Source: Sva-07 sp963743825 (GTDB lineage Bacteria; Actinomycetota; Acidimicrobiia; Acidimicrobiales; Ilumatobacteraceae). From it: a stretch of 64,000 nucleotides of DNA. A program made the translations under genes and the position numbers. The stretch is from the NCBI GenBank assembly GCA_963743825.1, contig CAVURC010000010.1, positions 124,001-188,000 on the forward strand, written 5' to 3'. Under the pieces are notes generated by a model. It saw only the letters and a list, made by a program, of their open reading frames with translations, did no database searches and was not told the origin of the DNA. Of the stretch, positions 35,274 through 44,692 are shown one piece after another (positions within the stretch are counted from its first letter, which is position 1; the number at the start of each line of letters is the position of its first letter).

Positions 35274-36509
35274 GTGACGAAGATCGAAACTCAGGATGAA
35301 CACCAGGTGAACGCCCTGGCCATTCGTCCGTTTCGATACCTCTGGCTCAACAATGTCACCTTCTTCCTGGTCACCAATGCACAGCGCTTCGTGTTCGGCT
35401 GGCTGGTGCTCGACGGTCTCCAGCGCGACGAGGGCATCCAGGGAATCGTCGTGTTCACCCTCGGACTGCCGGCTGCGTTCCTCGTGCTGCAAGCAGGCGC
35501 CTGGGCGGACCGCTGGGACCGCCGCCGCATGCTGATCGTGACCCAGGTCGCGGGTGGCATCGTGATCGCAGGAACCGCAGTCCTCGTCGGATCCGACGAG
35601 ATCAGTTTGAGCTGGGTGATCGTGGCAACGTTGCTCGCAGGGTCGGCGTCGGCGATCGGAGCGCCCGTTCGATCATCGCTGATCCCGGCGCTCGTCCCCA
35701 GAGAACTGCTCTTCGGCGCCATCGCCCTGAACGCGATCGCCATGACGTTGTCGCTCATTCTCGGTCCGGTGCTCGCCAAGACGATCGGCGACCAATTCGG
35801 GTTCGAAGGTGCATTCTGGTTCCAGGCGGCATTGTTGTTCGTCGGGGTCGCCTTCCTGATGCGGTTGGAGGTGCCGCCGCACGAGATCGTCCATGAGCGA
35901 CGGTCAGTGATCGTGGAGACCAAGCTCGCCGTGCGTCATGTGCTCGGCGACGCTCACGTGAAGACGTTGTTCGGCCTGCTGCTCGTCGCGAGCATGACCA
36001 TCAATCCGGCGGTCATGGTGACCCTGCAGGCCCACGTGAAAGACGAGTTGGGCCGTACCGCCGGCGAGGCCGCGATCCCGTTCGCGATGATGGGCATCGG
36101 CATTGCCATCAGTTCGGTGGTGATCCTGCGGCAGGGCGACATGAAGAACAAGGGTGCGGTGTTCCAGCGGGCGATGATGGTCGGCACCGCGATCACCTTC
36201 CTGGTCGGACGGTCGAACAGTTTCGCCCAGGTGATCGTGCTGTCGTTCGTCATGGGTCTCGCCGGCGGTTTCTTCATCAACATGAACCAGGGGCTCATCC
36301 AGGCGAACACACCGCAGCCGATGATGGGACGCGTGATGGGGCTGTACACGCTCGTCACCGTCGGGTTGCTCCCGTTCGGGGCGCTGCTGCTCGGTCTGCT
36401 CGCCTCGGTCATCGGCGTGGGCAACGCCATCAGCGTTGCGGGAGCGATCGGATTCGTGATCGTGCTGGTCACCTACATCCGCAATGCCGACCTGCGCCAG
36501 CTCGCGTAG
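35274..36509 (+). CDS. Major facilitator superfamily transporter (MFS_3/enterobactin-exporter type)
   Basis: The 411-residue protein has about twelve membrane segments. The loop between helices 2 and 3 is GAWADRWDRRRMLI, the MFS motif A (G-x3-D-x2-[DR]-R-R). The first helix is preceded by RPFRYLWLNNVTFFLVTNAQRF, typical of the MFS group that includes EntS-like exporters. The second half has FAMMGIGIAISSVVILR and GLAGGFFINMNQGLIQ. Start GTG 35274 is taken; a GTG at 35307 is an alternative. Substrate cannot be inferred. It is divergent from the degenerate ROK gene, so linked control is possible. Confidence 0.85.
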   Translation: MTKIETQDEHQVNALAIRPFRYLWLNNVTFFLVTNAQRFVFGWLVLDGLQRDEGIQGIVVFTLGLPAAFLVLQAGAWADRWDRRRMLIVTQVAGGIVIAGTAVLVGSDEISLSWVIVATLLAGSASAIGAPVRSSLIPALVPRELLFGAIALNAIAMTLSLILGPVLAKTIGDQFGFEGAFWFQAALLFVGVAFLMRLEVPPHEIVHERRSVIVETKLAVRHVLGDAHVKTLFGLLLVASMTINPAVMVTLQAHVKDELGRTAGEAAIPFAMMGIGIAISSVVILRQGDMKNKGAVFQRAMMVGTAITFLVGRSNSFAQVIVLSFVMGLAGGFFINMNQGLIQANTPQPMMGRVMGLYTLVTVGLLPFGALLLGLLASVIGVGNAISVAGAIGFVIVLVTYIRNADLRQLA

Positions 36510-36585
36510 ATCACTCCGACGCCGATTCTGCGGCGAGCAGATGACGGAGTGTGGAGCCCGACTCTCACCCTGTTGACACTCCGTC

Positions 36586-36591
36586 TACCCT
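36586..36591 (+). promoter_or_regulatory. TACCCT -10 box for the MoxR operon (leaderless start)
   Basis: TACCCT is followed by 7 nt and then GTG 36599, the position expected for a transcript starting at the start codon. This supports GTG 36599 over the upstream GTG 36551 as the moxR start. TTGACA lies too close upstream to be a paired -35. Confidence 0.5.
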
Positions 36592-36598
36592 TGCCCTG

Positions 36599-37606
36599 GT
36601 GAGCATTGAAACTGCCGACGGCAGCGCGCCGACGTTGACCGAACCCGATGGTTCCGAGCCGGCGACGATGCGTGGCTTCGCCGATCTCTTCGATGCGATC
36701 ACGGCCAACGTGGCCCAGGTGTTGCGCGGCAAGAACGACACGATCGAGCTCGCCGTGATGTGCCTGCTCGCCGAAGGGCACCTCCTGGTCGAGGACGTAC
36801 CCGGTGTGGGCAAGACGAGCCTCGCCAAGGCGTTGGCCGCTTCGATCCACTGTTCCTGGAAGCGAATCCAGTTCACCCCTGATCTGTTGCCCGCCGACCT
36901 CGTCGGCGTGAGCATCTACCAACGTTCGACCGAGACATTCCAGTTCGAACCCGGACCGCTGTTCGCGAACATCGTGCTGGCCGACGAGATCAACCGTGCG
37001 TCTCCGAAGACGCAGTCGGCCCTCCTCGAGGCAATGGAGGAGCGCCAGATCACCGCCGATGGCCGCAGCCGCCTGCTCCAGCCGCCGTTCATGGTGATCG
37101 CCACGCAGAACCCGATCGACCAGGAGGGCACGTACCGGCTGCCGGAGAGCCAGCTCGATCGATTCCTGTTGCGCATCGCCATCGGGTACCCCGACCGGGC
37201 CGCCGAAATGGAGATGCTCGACGCGCAGGGATCGGCCGAGGCGTTGCGAGCGCTCGAACCGGTGGTGTCCACCGAGGAGGTGCTCGCGATGATCGCCGCC
37301 GTCCGACAGGTCCACGTCGCCAAGGCGCTGAAGTCGTACCTGATCGACCTCGCCGAAACGAGTCGCCGTCATCCCTCGATCGAGCTCGGCCTGTCGCCCC
37401 GTGCAACGCTGCAGCTCGCCGCCGCTTCGAGGTCTCATGCCGCCGCGCGGGGTCGCAGCTACGCGACGCCCGACGACGTCAAAGCGGTCGCCCAGGCAAC
37501 GCTCAGCCACCGCATCGTGGTCAGGTCCGACCACGGCTCGCAGCTCTCGCCTGCTGACGCGATCAGCGAGGTGTTCGAGGCCGTTGCCGTCCCGGTGCCC
37601 CGATGA
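36599..37606 (+). CDS. MoxR-family AAA+ ATPase
   Basis: MoxR ATPases act as chaperones that activate or mature secreted or membrane partners encoded next door, usually with DUF58 and vWA proteins. The 335-residue protein has Walker A VEDVPGVGKTSLAKAL, Walker B NIVLADEINRAS, sensor 1 FMVIATQNPIDQEGTYRLPE and the arginine-finger region SQLDRFLLRI. The C-terminal lid domain begins near VSTEEVLAMI. It is followed 16 nt later by the DUF58 gene and then a transglutaminase-type gene, the standard operon order in Actinobacteria. Confidence 0.93.
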   Translation: MSIETADGSAPTLTEPDGSEPATMRGFADLFDAITANVAQVLRGKNDTIELAVMCLLAEGHLLVEDVPGVGKTSLAKALAASIHCSWKRIQFTPDLLPADLVGVSIYQRSTETFQFEPGPLFANIVLADEINRASPKTQSALLEAMEERQITADGRSRLLQPPFMVIATQNPIDQEGTYRLPESQLDRFLLRIAIGYPDRAAEMEMLDAQGSAEALRALEPVVSTEEVLAMIAAVRQVHVAKALKSYLIDLAETSRRHPSIELGLSPRATLQLAAASRSHAAARGRSYATPDDVKAVAQATLSHRIVVRSDHGSQLSPADAISEVFEAVAVPVPR

Positions 37607-37622
37607 AGGTGCCCGACTCGAC

Positions 37623-38792
37623 GTGTTGACCCGTCAGGGCGTCGTCGTGCTCTTCGCCGGAGTGTCGGCGATCGTCATCGGACGCGTCTTCGCCGTCGTC
37701 GAATTGTTCGTCATCGGCGCAGCCTGCTTCGCAGCGGCGATCACGGCCTTCGGCTACGTCCGTCTGCGGCGACCCCGGATCCAGGCCAACCGCTGGATTC
37801 ATCCGACCGTGCTCGTCGCCGGCGACACCGGTCGAGTCGACATCCATCTCGAGCAACGTGGAAGGGTCCGGTCGGCACCGTGCGTGCTCGCCGAGACGGT
37901 CCGGCGAACGATGGGCGACACACGCGTCGCCCGGTTGCCGGTCGCCCCGCTCCCGCGCGGCGCTCGGAGCACGACCGGCTATCAACTACCGACCGCAGTG
38001 CGCGGCGTGATCTTCATCGGCCCACTCGACGTCGAGTTCGGCGACCCACTCGGACTCGCCCGTACCACGACCACGATCGCCGACTGCGATGAGGTGATCG
38101 TGGCGCCGCGGGCCCATCTGCTCGACATGCCCCATCTCGGACAGGGCGCCCTCGGCAACGAGTTGCTGGCCAAGGCGAGACGGCTCGGGCCCGGCGAGTT
38201 CCATGGCCTGCGTGAGTACGCCGAAGGCGACGAACCGCGCACGATCCACTGGAAGTCGTCGGCGCGATCGAATTCGCTGATGGTCAAGGAGCACGCCGTC
38301 GAGGGACTCCACCGGTGCACCGTCGTCTTCGACGCCGCACCGTCGGCCCACCGCGACGCAGCCGCATTCGAACGCGGGGTGACTGCGGCAGCGAGCCTCG
38401 TGCACAGCGCCGTCCGGGCGGGTTTGTCGACACGGTTCGTCACCGCCGGCGGCATCGATCTCCGTGGTCCCGAGGTGGCGGTGAACTGCCTGCGTGTCCT
38501 CGCTCGCATCGAGCCGACCACCGACCCGTTGCCCGTGGTCGACCGCGACACGGGCGAGGGACTGGGTCTCGTCGTGGTGATCACCGGATCAACGAGCGGC
38601 CCGGCCTGGGCATCGGCACGTTCGATTCTCGATCCGACACTGACCACGGTGTTGGTGTCGACCGACGAGCCGAGCGACATCCAGCGCCGCGTCTCGCGAG
38701 CCTCGTCGTGGCCGCGCCCACCGACGAGCGCCTTCATCTCAGGCTGGCAGTCGCTGGCGGGACACGGCCGACTCGACCTGGTGGATGCATGA
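37623..38792 (+). CDS. DUF58 domain membrane protein
   Basis: The 389-residue product starts at GTG 37623 and has two membrane helices in the first 50 residues (VVVLFAGVSAIVIG and VELFVIGAACFAAAITA). The DUF58 hallmark lies in the middle: EFHGLREYAEGDEPRTIHWKSSAR, where the DEPRxIHW motif is diagnostic. A vWA-like fold follows (HRCTVVFDAA). The family partners MoxR; its function is not well defined. The stop overlaps the next gene (ATGA). Confidence 0.9.
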   Translation: MLTRQGVVVLFAGVSAIVIGRVFAVVELFVIGAACFAAAITAFGYVRLRRPRIQANRWIHPTVLVAGDTGRVDIHLEQRGRVRSAPCVLAETVRRTMGDTRVARLPVAPLPRGARSTTGYQLPTAVRGVIFIGPLDVEFGDPLGLARTTTTIADCDEVIVAPRAHLLDMPHLGQGALGNELLAKARRLGPGEFHGLREYAEGDEPRTIHWKSSARSNSLMVKEHAVEGLHRCTVVFDAAPSAHRDAAAFERGVTAAASLVHSAVRAGLSTRFVTAGGIDLRGPEVAVNCLRVLARIEPTTDPLPVVDRDTGEGLGLVVVITGSTSGPAWASARSILDPTLTTVLVSTDEPSDIQRRVSRASSWPRPPTSAFISGWQSLAGHGRLDLVDA

Positions 38793-41083
38793 GCGTCGAG
38801 CAGTCACGCGTCGTGCCCCGACGGGGCGCACCGAGGGGCACACCGATCGCCAGGTCGAGCCACCCTCCGCTGGGGCGGGACATCGTGGCCTCGCTCGCCG
38901 TCGCTGCGTACTCGATTGCCGTGGCCGCCGGATTCGCGCGGGTCTTCAGCGGGTGGGATTTCCTGAACGACCTGGTCGTGGTCGTCATCGTCGGCCACGG
39001 CGTCGGCCTCGTGATGCGACGACTGTCGTTGAACACCTGGCTGGCGATTCCGGCAGTGGCCGTCGCACTCGTCTGGGCGATCGCGGTGCTGTACTCCCCC
39101 GACACGCTGTGGTTCGGGCTCCCCACCGGGACCACCTGGGAGTTGTTCCAACTCCAGGTGACCGGAGTCCGCGAGCAGTTCCAGTCCGCCGTCGCTCCTG
39201 TCATCTACGGCGCCGGTTGGGATGTCCTTGCAGCCATCGGCCTGGCAATCGCCGTGCTGCTCGCCGACGTCTTCGCTTTTCGAGCATTCGCTCGCGCCGA
39301 GACGCTCGTTCCGGGTGGGGTGCTGTTCGTGTTCGTGGGTGCGCTCGGCGACGATCGCCTGCGCGTTGCGTTGACGGTTGCGCTGGTCGCCGTCGGCGTC
39401 GTGACGATCGCCGTTCTCCGCTCGTACGACGCGCCGACGGCGGCCCGAACCGGCTCGTCGACGTCGTTGCGACGACGTTGGCCGGCGGTGATCGCGGTTG
39501 CCGTCATCGTCGCAGCGCTTGCGGGATTCGTCGGGCCGCGCCTGCCAGGTGCCGACGCTGCGCCGTTGTACGAGACACGCGGTCGTGGCGGCGGCGTGAC
39601 CGAGGTCGTGAGCCCGCTCGTCGACATCCGCTCACGGCTCACGAACCGCTCCGACAGCGAGCTGTTCCAGGTGCGCGCGTCTGCAGAGTCGTACTGGCGG
39701 ACATCGGCGCTCGCCGAGTTCGATGGCACGACCTGGGGCCTGCCCGAACAGCCCCTGCAATCCACCGACGAGGCACTCGGACGACCGCGCAGTGGCGCCG
39801 AGGAACTCCGCCAGCAGATCACGATCGTCGACCTGGGCGGATCGCTCGTTCCGGCGGCGCCCGATCCGTTCCAGGCGTCCGGACCAACCGATCTTCGCTG
39901 GGTGGCCGAGACGTCGACACTGGTCACCGTCGACAGCGAACTCGAACGCGGCGACGTCATCGACGTGGTCTCGGCCTCGCCCCGGTTCGATCCCGCCGTG
40001 CTCGCCGCGGCCTCGGCGACCGACGCCGGCGACCCGATCTTCCTCGACGTCCCCGACGACCTTCCCGACGTGGTCGCCGCCACTGCCGCCCAGGTCACGG
40101 CGGGCTCCACCAGCGCCTATGACTCGGCACTGCTCCTGCAGGGATGGTTCCGGACCGAGTTCGAGTACAGCCTCGAGGTCCAGTCCGGACACGGGAACAA
40201 CGCGATCGAGAACTTCCTGCGTGATCGGATCGGCTACTGCGAACAGTTCGCCGGCACGTACGCCGCCATGATGCGCACGCTCGGGATCCCGGCGAGAGTC
40301 GCGGTGGGGTTCACGTCGGGCACACAGACCGAGGCCGGCGTCTACAGCGTGCTCGGCAAGAACGCCCACGCCTGGCCCGAGGTCTGGTTCGACGGGGTCG
40401 GTTGGGTCGCATTCGAACCCACGCCCGGCCGAGGCGCCCCCGGCGCCGAGAACTACACCGGTCTCGAACCACAGCAGGACACCTCCGATGCCGACGCATC
40501 GCCGGGCGACGTCGCGACGGTCGACGTTCCGGCCACAACCGTGCCGCTGGGCGCGGTCGACCAGCAGTTCGACCCGAACATCCCCGAGGAGTTCGCCGAC
40601 CCGACCGGCGCCGACCAGACCACCGACGACGCGGCCTCGACCGAGAGCACCAGCGATGGTCGACAGCTCTGGCTCGTGATCGCGGCTCTTGCGGCGCTCG
40701 CCGTCGCTCCGACGGTCGTCCGGCGGATCCGGGTTCGGCGATCGGGTTCGGTCGAGCATCAGCTCGCACGGATGTGGAGCCGTTCATTCGAGGCGCTGGC
40801 CGACGCAGGCGTGCCGGTTGCCGTCTCGCAAACCCCGTTGGAGACTGCCGCCGTCACCAGGGTCCACTTCCCGATGGTCTCGCGGCCGGTGGCGTTGCTG
40901 GCCGACGCGGTCACCGCAGCGACGTACCAGCCCGAAGGGATCGCCGGCTTCGACGAGGTGGGCAGCTACGGATCGAGCACGATGCGCAACTGTCGCCACT
41001 GGGCGAGACAGATCGATCGTGCAGTGAACGAGTCGGCGTCGTTTCCCGAGCGGGTTCGCCGCTACTTCACCGACTGGGGTTGA
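38789..41083 (+). CDS. Transglutaminase-like membrane protein (TgpA/DUF3488 family)
   Basis: The 764-residue protein has an N-terminal membrane bundle of about six helices (residues about 30-265), a large extracytoplasmic part with a transglutaminase fold, and one C-terminal membrane helix (LWLVIAALAALAVAPTVV) followed by a cytoplasmic tail. The catalytic residues are visible: Cys484 in RIGYCEQFAGTYAAMMRTLG and His527 in NAHAWPEVWFDG, with FEPTPG after it. Transglutaminase-like proteins hydrolyse or form isopeptide bonds; the substrate is unknown. It is the third gene of the MoxR/DUF58 operon and starts at ATG 38789, coupled to DUF58. Confidence 0.9.
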   Translation: MSVEQSRVVPRRGAPRGTPIARSSHPPLGRDIVASLAVAAYSIAVAAGFARVFSGWDFLNDLVVVVIVGHGVGLVMRRLSLNTWLAIPAVAVALVWAIAVLYSPDTLWFGLPTGTTWELFQLQVTGVREQFQSAVAPVIYGAGWDVLAAIGLAIAVLLADVFAFRAFARAETLVPGGVLFVFVGALGDDRLRVALTVALVAVGVVTIAVLRSYDAPTAARTGSSTSLRRRWPAVIAVAVIVAALAGFVGPRLPGADAAPLYETRGRGGGVTEVVSPLVDIRSRLTNRSDSELFQVRASAESYWRTSALAEFDGTTWGLPEQPLQSTDEALGRPRSGAEELRQQITIVDLGGSLVPAAPDPFQASGPTDLRWVAETSTLVTVDSELERGDVIDVVSASPRFDPAVLAAASATDAGDPIFLDVPDDLPDVVAATAAQVTAGSTSAYDSALLLQGWFRTEFEYSLEVQSGHGNNAIENFLRDRIGYCEQFAGTYAAMMRTLGIPARVAVGFTSGTQTEAGVYSVLGKNAHAWPEVWFDGVGWVAFEPTPGRGAPGAENYTGLEPQQDTSDADASPGDVATVDVPATTVPLGAVDQQFDPNIPEEFADPTGADQTTDDAASTESTSDGRQLWLVIAALAALAVAPTVVRRIRVRRSGSVEHQLARMWSRSFEALADAGVPVAVSQTPLETAAVTRVHFPMVSRPVALLADAVTAATYQPEGIAGFDEVGSYGSSTMRNCRHWARQIDRAVNESASFPERVRRYFTDWG

Positions 41084-41094
41084 TCGTCTGGCGC

Positions 41095-41424
41095 TCAGCG
41101 GTTGGCGTCGTCGTCGACGTCGGGTCGACGACCGCTGAGCCACGCCGAGATGGGCAGCTGCCCGAGTCGCTCGCGACCGAGGAGCCGGAGTTCGGATTCG
41201 AGCATGATCGCCATGACCAGGACGAGCACGAATCCGGCGAAGGCGACGACGAAGTTGACGGCCAGACCGCCGATGGTGATGACGAGCCCGACGATCAGTC
41301 CGGCGGACAGCAGCAACGACCGACGTCGAGAGACCCGATAGCCGCGCTGGGAGAAGGCAGGGTCCTGTTCGAGCTGCTGCTCGATCTGGCGAAGGATTCG
41401 CTGCTCTTCCTCGGAGAGAGGCAC
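41095..41424 (-). CDS. DUF3040 membrane protein
   Basis: A 109-residue protein of the actinobacterial DUF3040 family, known by the opening MPLSEEEQRILRQIEQQL, followed by a basic stretch and two membrane helices (LLLSAGLIVGLVITIGGLAV and VVAFAGFVLVLVMAIML). Start is GTG 41424. The minus strand upstream has GATGAT followed by 6 nt and the GTG, resembling the leaderless pattern seen elsewhere. Function unknown. It is often found near dinB and mraZ in Actinobacteria, as here with dinB upstream. Confidence 0.9.
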   Translation of the reverse strand: MPLSEEEQRILRQIEQQLEQDPAFSQRGYRVSRRRSLLLSAGLIVGLVITIGGLAVNFVVAFAGFVLVLVMAIMLESELRLLGRERLGQLPISAWLSGRRPDVDDDANR

Positions 41425-41484
41425 GCCGACATCATCGCACGTTCTTCAGCGTTCCTCAACGCGGCGGGCGTGGTTCTCGGTCAA

Positions 41485-42768
41485 TCATTTTCGGTCCCGG
41501 TCGGGCATCGGGCCGCCTGATGGACCCCATTGCTGTTCACCGGAGCGCACGATTCGCAGTCGTCCGTCCTCGAGTGCGCTCGCCGGGCCGATCGACGACG
41601 CACCGAATCGCTGACGGATCTCGTCGAGTGCTTCCGTGGCGGCCGCCCAGTCCGGCACCGGCACCGCAGCATCGTCGAGCGTGAGCTGGCGGATCACGGG
41701 TCCGAGATTCGACCCGGAGACCCCGAGCAGACGTACCCCGGGGCTCGGGTCGATCGCCTCCAGGACCGGGGTGAGGATCGCCACGATCTCGGGCGCCAGG
41801 TCGGTCGGTTCCGGGCACGTCACCGATCTGGTGATCGTCTGGAACCCGGTGTCGAAGCGCAGCTTGAGCGTCAGCGTCCGTGCACCGACGTCGGCTCGAC
41901 GCAGTCGTTGGGCAACCGCATCGCTGAGTCGGACGAGCTCCCGGCGCAGCTCGGACAACTCGTGCTTGTCGGCCTCGAACGTTTCCTCGTGACCGATCGA
42001 CTTCGCTTCGCGTTCGGGCTCGACGGGTCGGTCGTCGATCCCACGCGCCAGCGCGAGGAGATGGCGGGCCTGCGACGACCCGAGCGCGGTGGCGAGCACC
42101 GCCTCGTCGACCGCGACGAGATCGGCGACGCGGCGAACCCCGATGCGGTGCAGCTTGTCGAGCGTGACGGGTCCGACGCCCCACAGGCGCTGCACGGGAA
42201 GCGGCCGGAGAAATTCCTGCTCGCCACCCGCCTCGACGACGACCACGCCGGGCCCCGGTTGCACGCCTCCGGGCGTCGCAACCGGCTTGGCTTCGACCGA
42301 TGCGAGCTTGGCGAGGAACTTGTTCGCGGCGACCCCGACCGAGCACGCCAACGCCAGTTCACTCTCGACGTCGGCGCGGATTCGAGCGGCGATCGCCGGG
42401 GCGGGTCCGAACAGCCCGATCGACCCGGTGACGTCGAGGAACGCTTCGTCGAGCGACAGCGGCTCGACCAGTGGCGTGAAGCGATCCAGGATCTCGCGCA
42501 CCTGGGCGCTCACCTCGCTGTAGAGGGCGTGGTCGCCCGGCAGGAACACCGCGTGGGGACACCGGCGCATCGCCACGACCGACGGCATCGCCGAGTGCAC
42601 CCCGAATCGTCTCGCCTCGTACGACGCTGCTGCCACCACGCCGCGTCGACCGGTACCACCCACGACCACGGGCTGGCCCGCGAGGTCCGGCCGGCGGCGA
42701 AGTTCGACCGACACGAAGAAGGCATCCATGTCGACGTGAAGGATCTGCCGGGGACGACCCACTCGCAC
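41485..42768 (-). CDS. dinB: DNA polymerase IV (Y-family translesion polymerase)
   Basis: DinB copies damaged templates with low fidelity. The 427-residue protein starts at GTG 42768; upstream codons of the open frame overlap the divergent gene. Active-site acidic residues: Asp13 and Asp15 in HVDMDAFFVSVE, and Asp107-Glu108 in PLSLDEAFLDV. The finger and thumb follow (GVAANKFLAKLASVEAKPVA, LWGVGPVTLDKL), then the little-finger domain (SIGHEETFEADK, ARTLTLKLRFDTGFQTITRS). No clear C-terminal beta-clamp motif is seen; the tail is Gly/Pro-rich. Confidence 0.94.
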   Translation of the reverse strand: MRVGRPRQILHVDMDAFFVSVELRRRPDLAGQPVVVGGTGRRGVVAAASYEARRFGVHSAMPSVVAMRRCPHAVFLPGDHALYSEVSAQVREILDRFTPLVEPLSLDEAFLDVTGSIGLFGPAPAIAARIRADVESELALACSVGVAANKFLAKLASVEAKPVATPGGVQPGPGVVVVEAGGEQEFLRPLPVQRLWGVGPVTLDKLHRIGVRRVADLVAVDEAVLATALGSSQARHLLALARGIDDRPVEPEREAKSIGHEETFEADKHELSELRRELVRLSDAVAQRLRRADVGARTLTLKLRFDTGFQTITRSVTCPEPTDLAPEIVAILTPVLEAIDPSPGVRLLGVSGSNLGPVIRQLTLDDAAVPVPDWAAATEALDEIRQRFGASSIGPASALEDGRLRIVRSGEQQWGPSGGPMPDRDRK

Positions 42769-42827
42769 AGTCTGGCCCAGACCGGGCCCTGCGTGGGCCC
42801 TGCGCGGGCGGCGCGCAGCGGCGCCGA

Positions 42828-42833
42828 TACGCT
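42828..42833 (+). promoter_or_regulatory. TACGCT -10 box (leaderless start)
   Basis: TACGCT is 8 nt before GTG 42842, matching the pattern of other leaderless candidates here. It lies in the 73-bp gap shared with the divergent dinB gene. Confidence 0.4.
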
Positions 42834-42841
42834 GCGACGCC

Positions 42842-43141
42842 GTGAGCACACCGGTTCCGAGCCAGAGCGACGGGTCACTCTCCGCGCTGCCGTCGGTCGG
42901 GGTGCGAGTCGTTGCGTTCGCTGCCATCTGCCTGAGCGGGCTCGCCGGTGCGATGATCGGGTACTCGCTCGTGTCGCTGCAGTGCGAGGGCGACTGCGGG
43001 GTGTGGGAAGGCCTCGGCCTGCTCATCGGAGCGCTCAGTGCCGCGGGCGGTATGGCCGTTGTCGCCGTGCTCGTGATGCGAGCGATCGGCGAATGGCGCG
43101 AAATCGAGGACCGTACCGATGCCGGTCATGCGCCCCGCTGA
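42842..43141 (+). CDS. Small two-helix membrane protein of unknown function
   Basis: The 99-residue product has two membrane helices (VGVRVVAFAAICLSGLAGAMIG and LGLLIGALSAAGGMAVVAVLV) separated by a short loop containing two cysteines (LQCEGDCG). The C-terminus is charged. I do not recognise a family. It ends 12 nt before the inositol-phosphatase-like gene, so the two are probably co-transcribed. Confidence 0.7.
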   Translation: MSTPVPSQSDGSLSALPSVGVRVVAFAAICLSGLAGAMIGYSLVSLQCEGDCGVWEGLGLLIGALSAAGGMAVVAVLVMRAIGEWREIEDRTDAGHAPR

Positions 43142-43153
43142 GTACCCGCGGCG

Positions 43154-43954
43154 ATGACTCCTGACGTCAACGCACTGCGTTTGCTCGCCGAGGACCTCGC
43201 CCGACGAGCCGGAACCGGAGCACTCGACGGTCGCCGCCGGCTCGGCGTCGGCCAGCCGGTCGCCCACGACACGAAGTCCAGTCCGACCGATCCGGTGACG
43301 GAGTACGACCGGGCGGCCGAACGACTGATCGTCGATGCGCTGCGCTCCAGCCGGCCAGATGACGCGATCGTCGGCGAGGAGGGCGCCGACGTTGCCGGCA
43401 CCTCGGGGCTCGAATGGCACATCGACCCGATCGACGGAACCGCCAACTTCGTCTACGACCTGCCGAGTTGGTGCACGTCGGTGGCAGTCGTCGACGCGGA
43501 CGGCCCGCTCGCCGGAGCGGTGTACATCCCGGTGACCGACGAACTCTTCTCTGCGGCCCGAGGTGGCGGTGCAACGCTCGACGGCGCGTCGATCACATGT
43601 TCATCGGCCACCGAACTCGCCCACGCGCTCGTCGGCACCGGGTTCAGCTACTCCGCCGAACGCCGCGCCGGTCAGGCTCGACGGCTCTCCTTCCTCCTGT
43701 CCGATGTACGCGACGTCCGGCGTCTCGGCTCGGCCGCAATCGATCTCTGTTTCGTCGCCTGTGGGCGCCTCGACGCCTACTTCGAGGAGTACCTCAACTC
43801 GTGGGATCTGGCCGCCGGCGTGCTGATCGCGCAGGAAGCGGGAGCGATCACCTCCGACCTGCATGGCGGCCGTGCGGGGTCCGTGGCCACCGTCGCTGCG
43901 GCTCCGGGAATCCACCACGCCCTCGTCGTCGCGATCAACTCGATCGACTCCTGA
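43154..43954 (+). CDS. Inositol monophosphatase family protein
   Basis: Enzymes of this family are Mg-dependent phosphatases acting on inositol phosphate, histidinol phosphate, fructose-1,6-bisphosphate or PAP. The 266-residue protein has the metal-binding blocks: DPVTEYDRAAE, AIVGEEGADVAG, HIDPIDGTANFVYDLP and SWDLAAGVLIAQEAGA. No loops diagnostic of one substrate are visible. In an actinobacterium, inositol-1-phosphate (for phosphatidylinositol) and histidinol-phosphate are the likely options. A GT4 glycosyltransferase similar to PimB at 53-54 kb is a separate hint of inositol lipid metabolism. Confidence 0.9.
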   Translation: MTPDVNALRLLAEDLARRAGTGALDGRRRLGVGQPVAHDTKSSPTDPVTEYDRAAERLIVDALRSSRPDDAIVGEEGADVAGTSGLEWHIDPIDGTANFVYDLPSWCTSVAVVDADGPLAGAVYIPVTDELFSAARGGGATLDGASITCSSATELAHALVGTGFSYSAERRAGQARRLSFLLSDVRDVRRLGSAAIDLCFVACGRLDAYFEEYLNSWDLAAGVLIAQEAGAITSDLHGGRAGSVATVAAAPGIHHALVVAINSIDS

Positions 43955-44011
43955 GCGCCGGGCCGGCGCTGGTGGTCGCCGAACGGGCGCCGAATGCGGC
44001 ATCATGGGGAC

Positions 44012-44692
44012 GTGGGTACACGCATCCTTGCCGTCGAAGACGACGAACGAATTCGTTCAGCGGTCAAGCTCGCGCTCGAAGACGAGGGCTGGACGGTCGA
44101 TGAGGCCGAGAGCGGCGAGCAAGCGATCGAGATGTTCCAACGATCGAATCCCGACGTGGTGCTCATCGACATCATGCTGCCGGGCATCGACGGGTTCGAG
44201 CTCTGCCGAACGCTGCGCCGAACGAGCGACGTGCCCGTCGTGATGGTGACGGCACGCAACGACACCCACGACGTGGTGGCCGGCCTCGAAGCGGGCGCCG
44301 ACGACTATCTCACCAAGCCGTTCGCACCGAAGGAACTGTCCGCTCGTATCCGGGCGTTGCTGCGTCGGGTCCGCCCGAGCGTGAACGGTCACTCACGGCT
44401 CAGTTTCGGCGACCTCGAGCTGATTCCCGACGAGGGCAAGGTGCTGCGCGACGGCACCGAGGTCCACCTCACCAAGACCGAATTCCGGCTCCTGTGCGAA
44501 CTCGCCGAGAGCCCCGGCAAGGTCCTCAGCCGCGAAGCCCTCCTCGACAAGGTGTGGGGCTACGACTACTTCGGTGACGGTCGGCTCGTCGACGTGCACG
44601 TGCGCCGGCTGCGCACCAAGGTCGAAGCCGACCCGGCCAACCCCCGGCACGTGGTCACCGTTCGCGGGCTCGGGTACCGGCTCCAGACGTGA
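44012..44692 (+). CDS. mtrA: OmpR/PhoB-family response regulator, MtrA-like
   Basis: The 226-residue regulator has a complete receiver: acidic pair Asp10-Asp11, phospho-acceptor Asp53 (VVLIDIMLPGIDG), Thr80 and Lys102 (DDYLTKPFAPKEL). The C-terminal winged helix has HLTKTEFRLLCELAESPGKVLSREALLDKVWG and VDVHVRRLRTKVE. It resembles MtrA of Actinobacteria, and the following kinase and GerMN lipoprotein complete the mtrA-mtrB-lpqB order. MtrA controls cell-wall hydrolases and division genes there; the same role is inferred. GTG 44012 is the start. The kinase gene overlaps its stop (GTGA). Confidence 0.85.
   Translation: MGTRILAVEDDERIRSAVKLALEDEGWTVDEAESGEQAIEMFQRSNPDVVLIDIMLPGIDGFELCRTLRRTSDVPVVMVTARNDTHDVVAGLEAGADDYLTKPFAPKELSARIRALLRRVRPSVNGHSRLSFGDLELIPDEGKVLRDGTEVHLTKTEFRLLCELAESPGKVLSREALLDKVWGYDYFGDGRLVDVHVRRLRTKVEADPANPRHVVTVRGLGYRLQT

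Noticed and set aside
38315..38788. N-terminal extension of the transglutaminase gene
   Set aside because: This part overlaps DUF58 in another frame and is Arg/Gly-rich; ATG 38789 is coupled to the DUF58 stop and begins a membrane protein.
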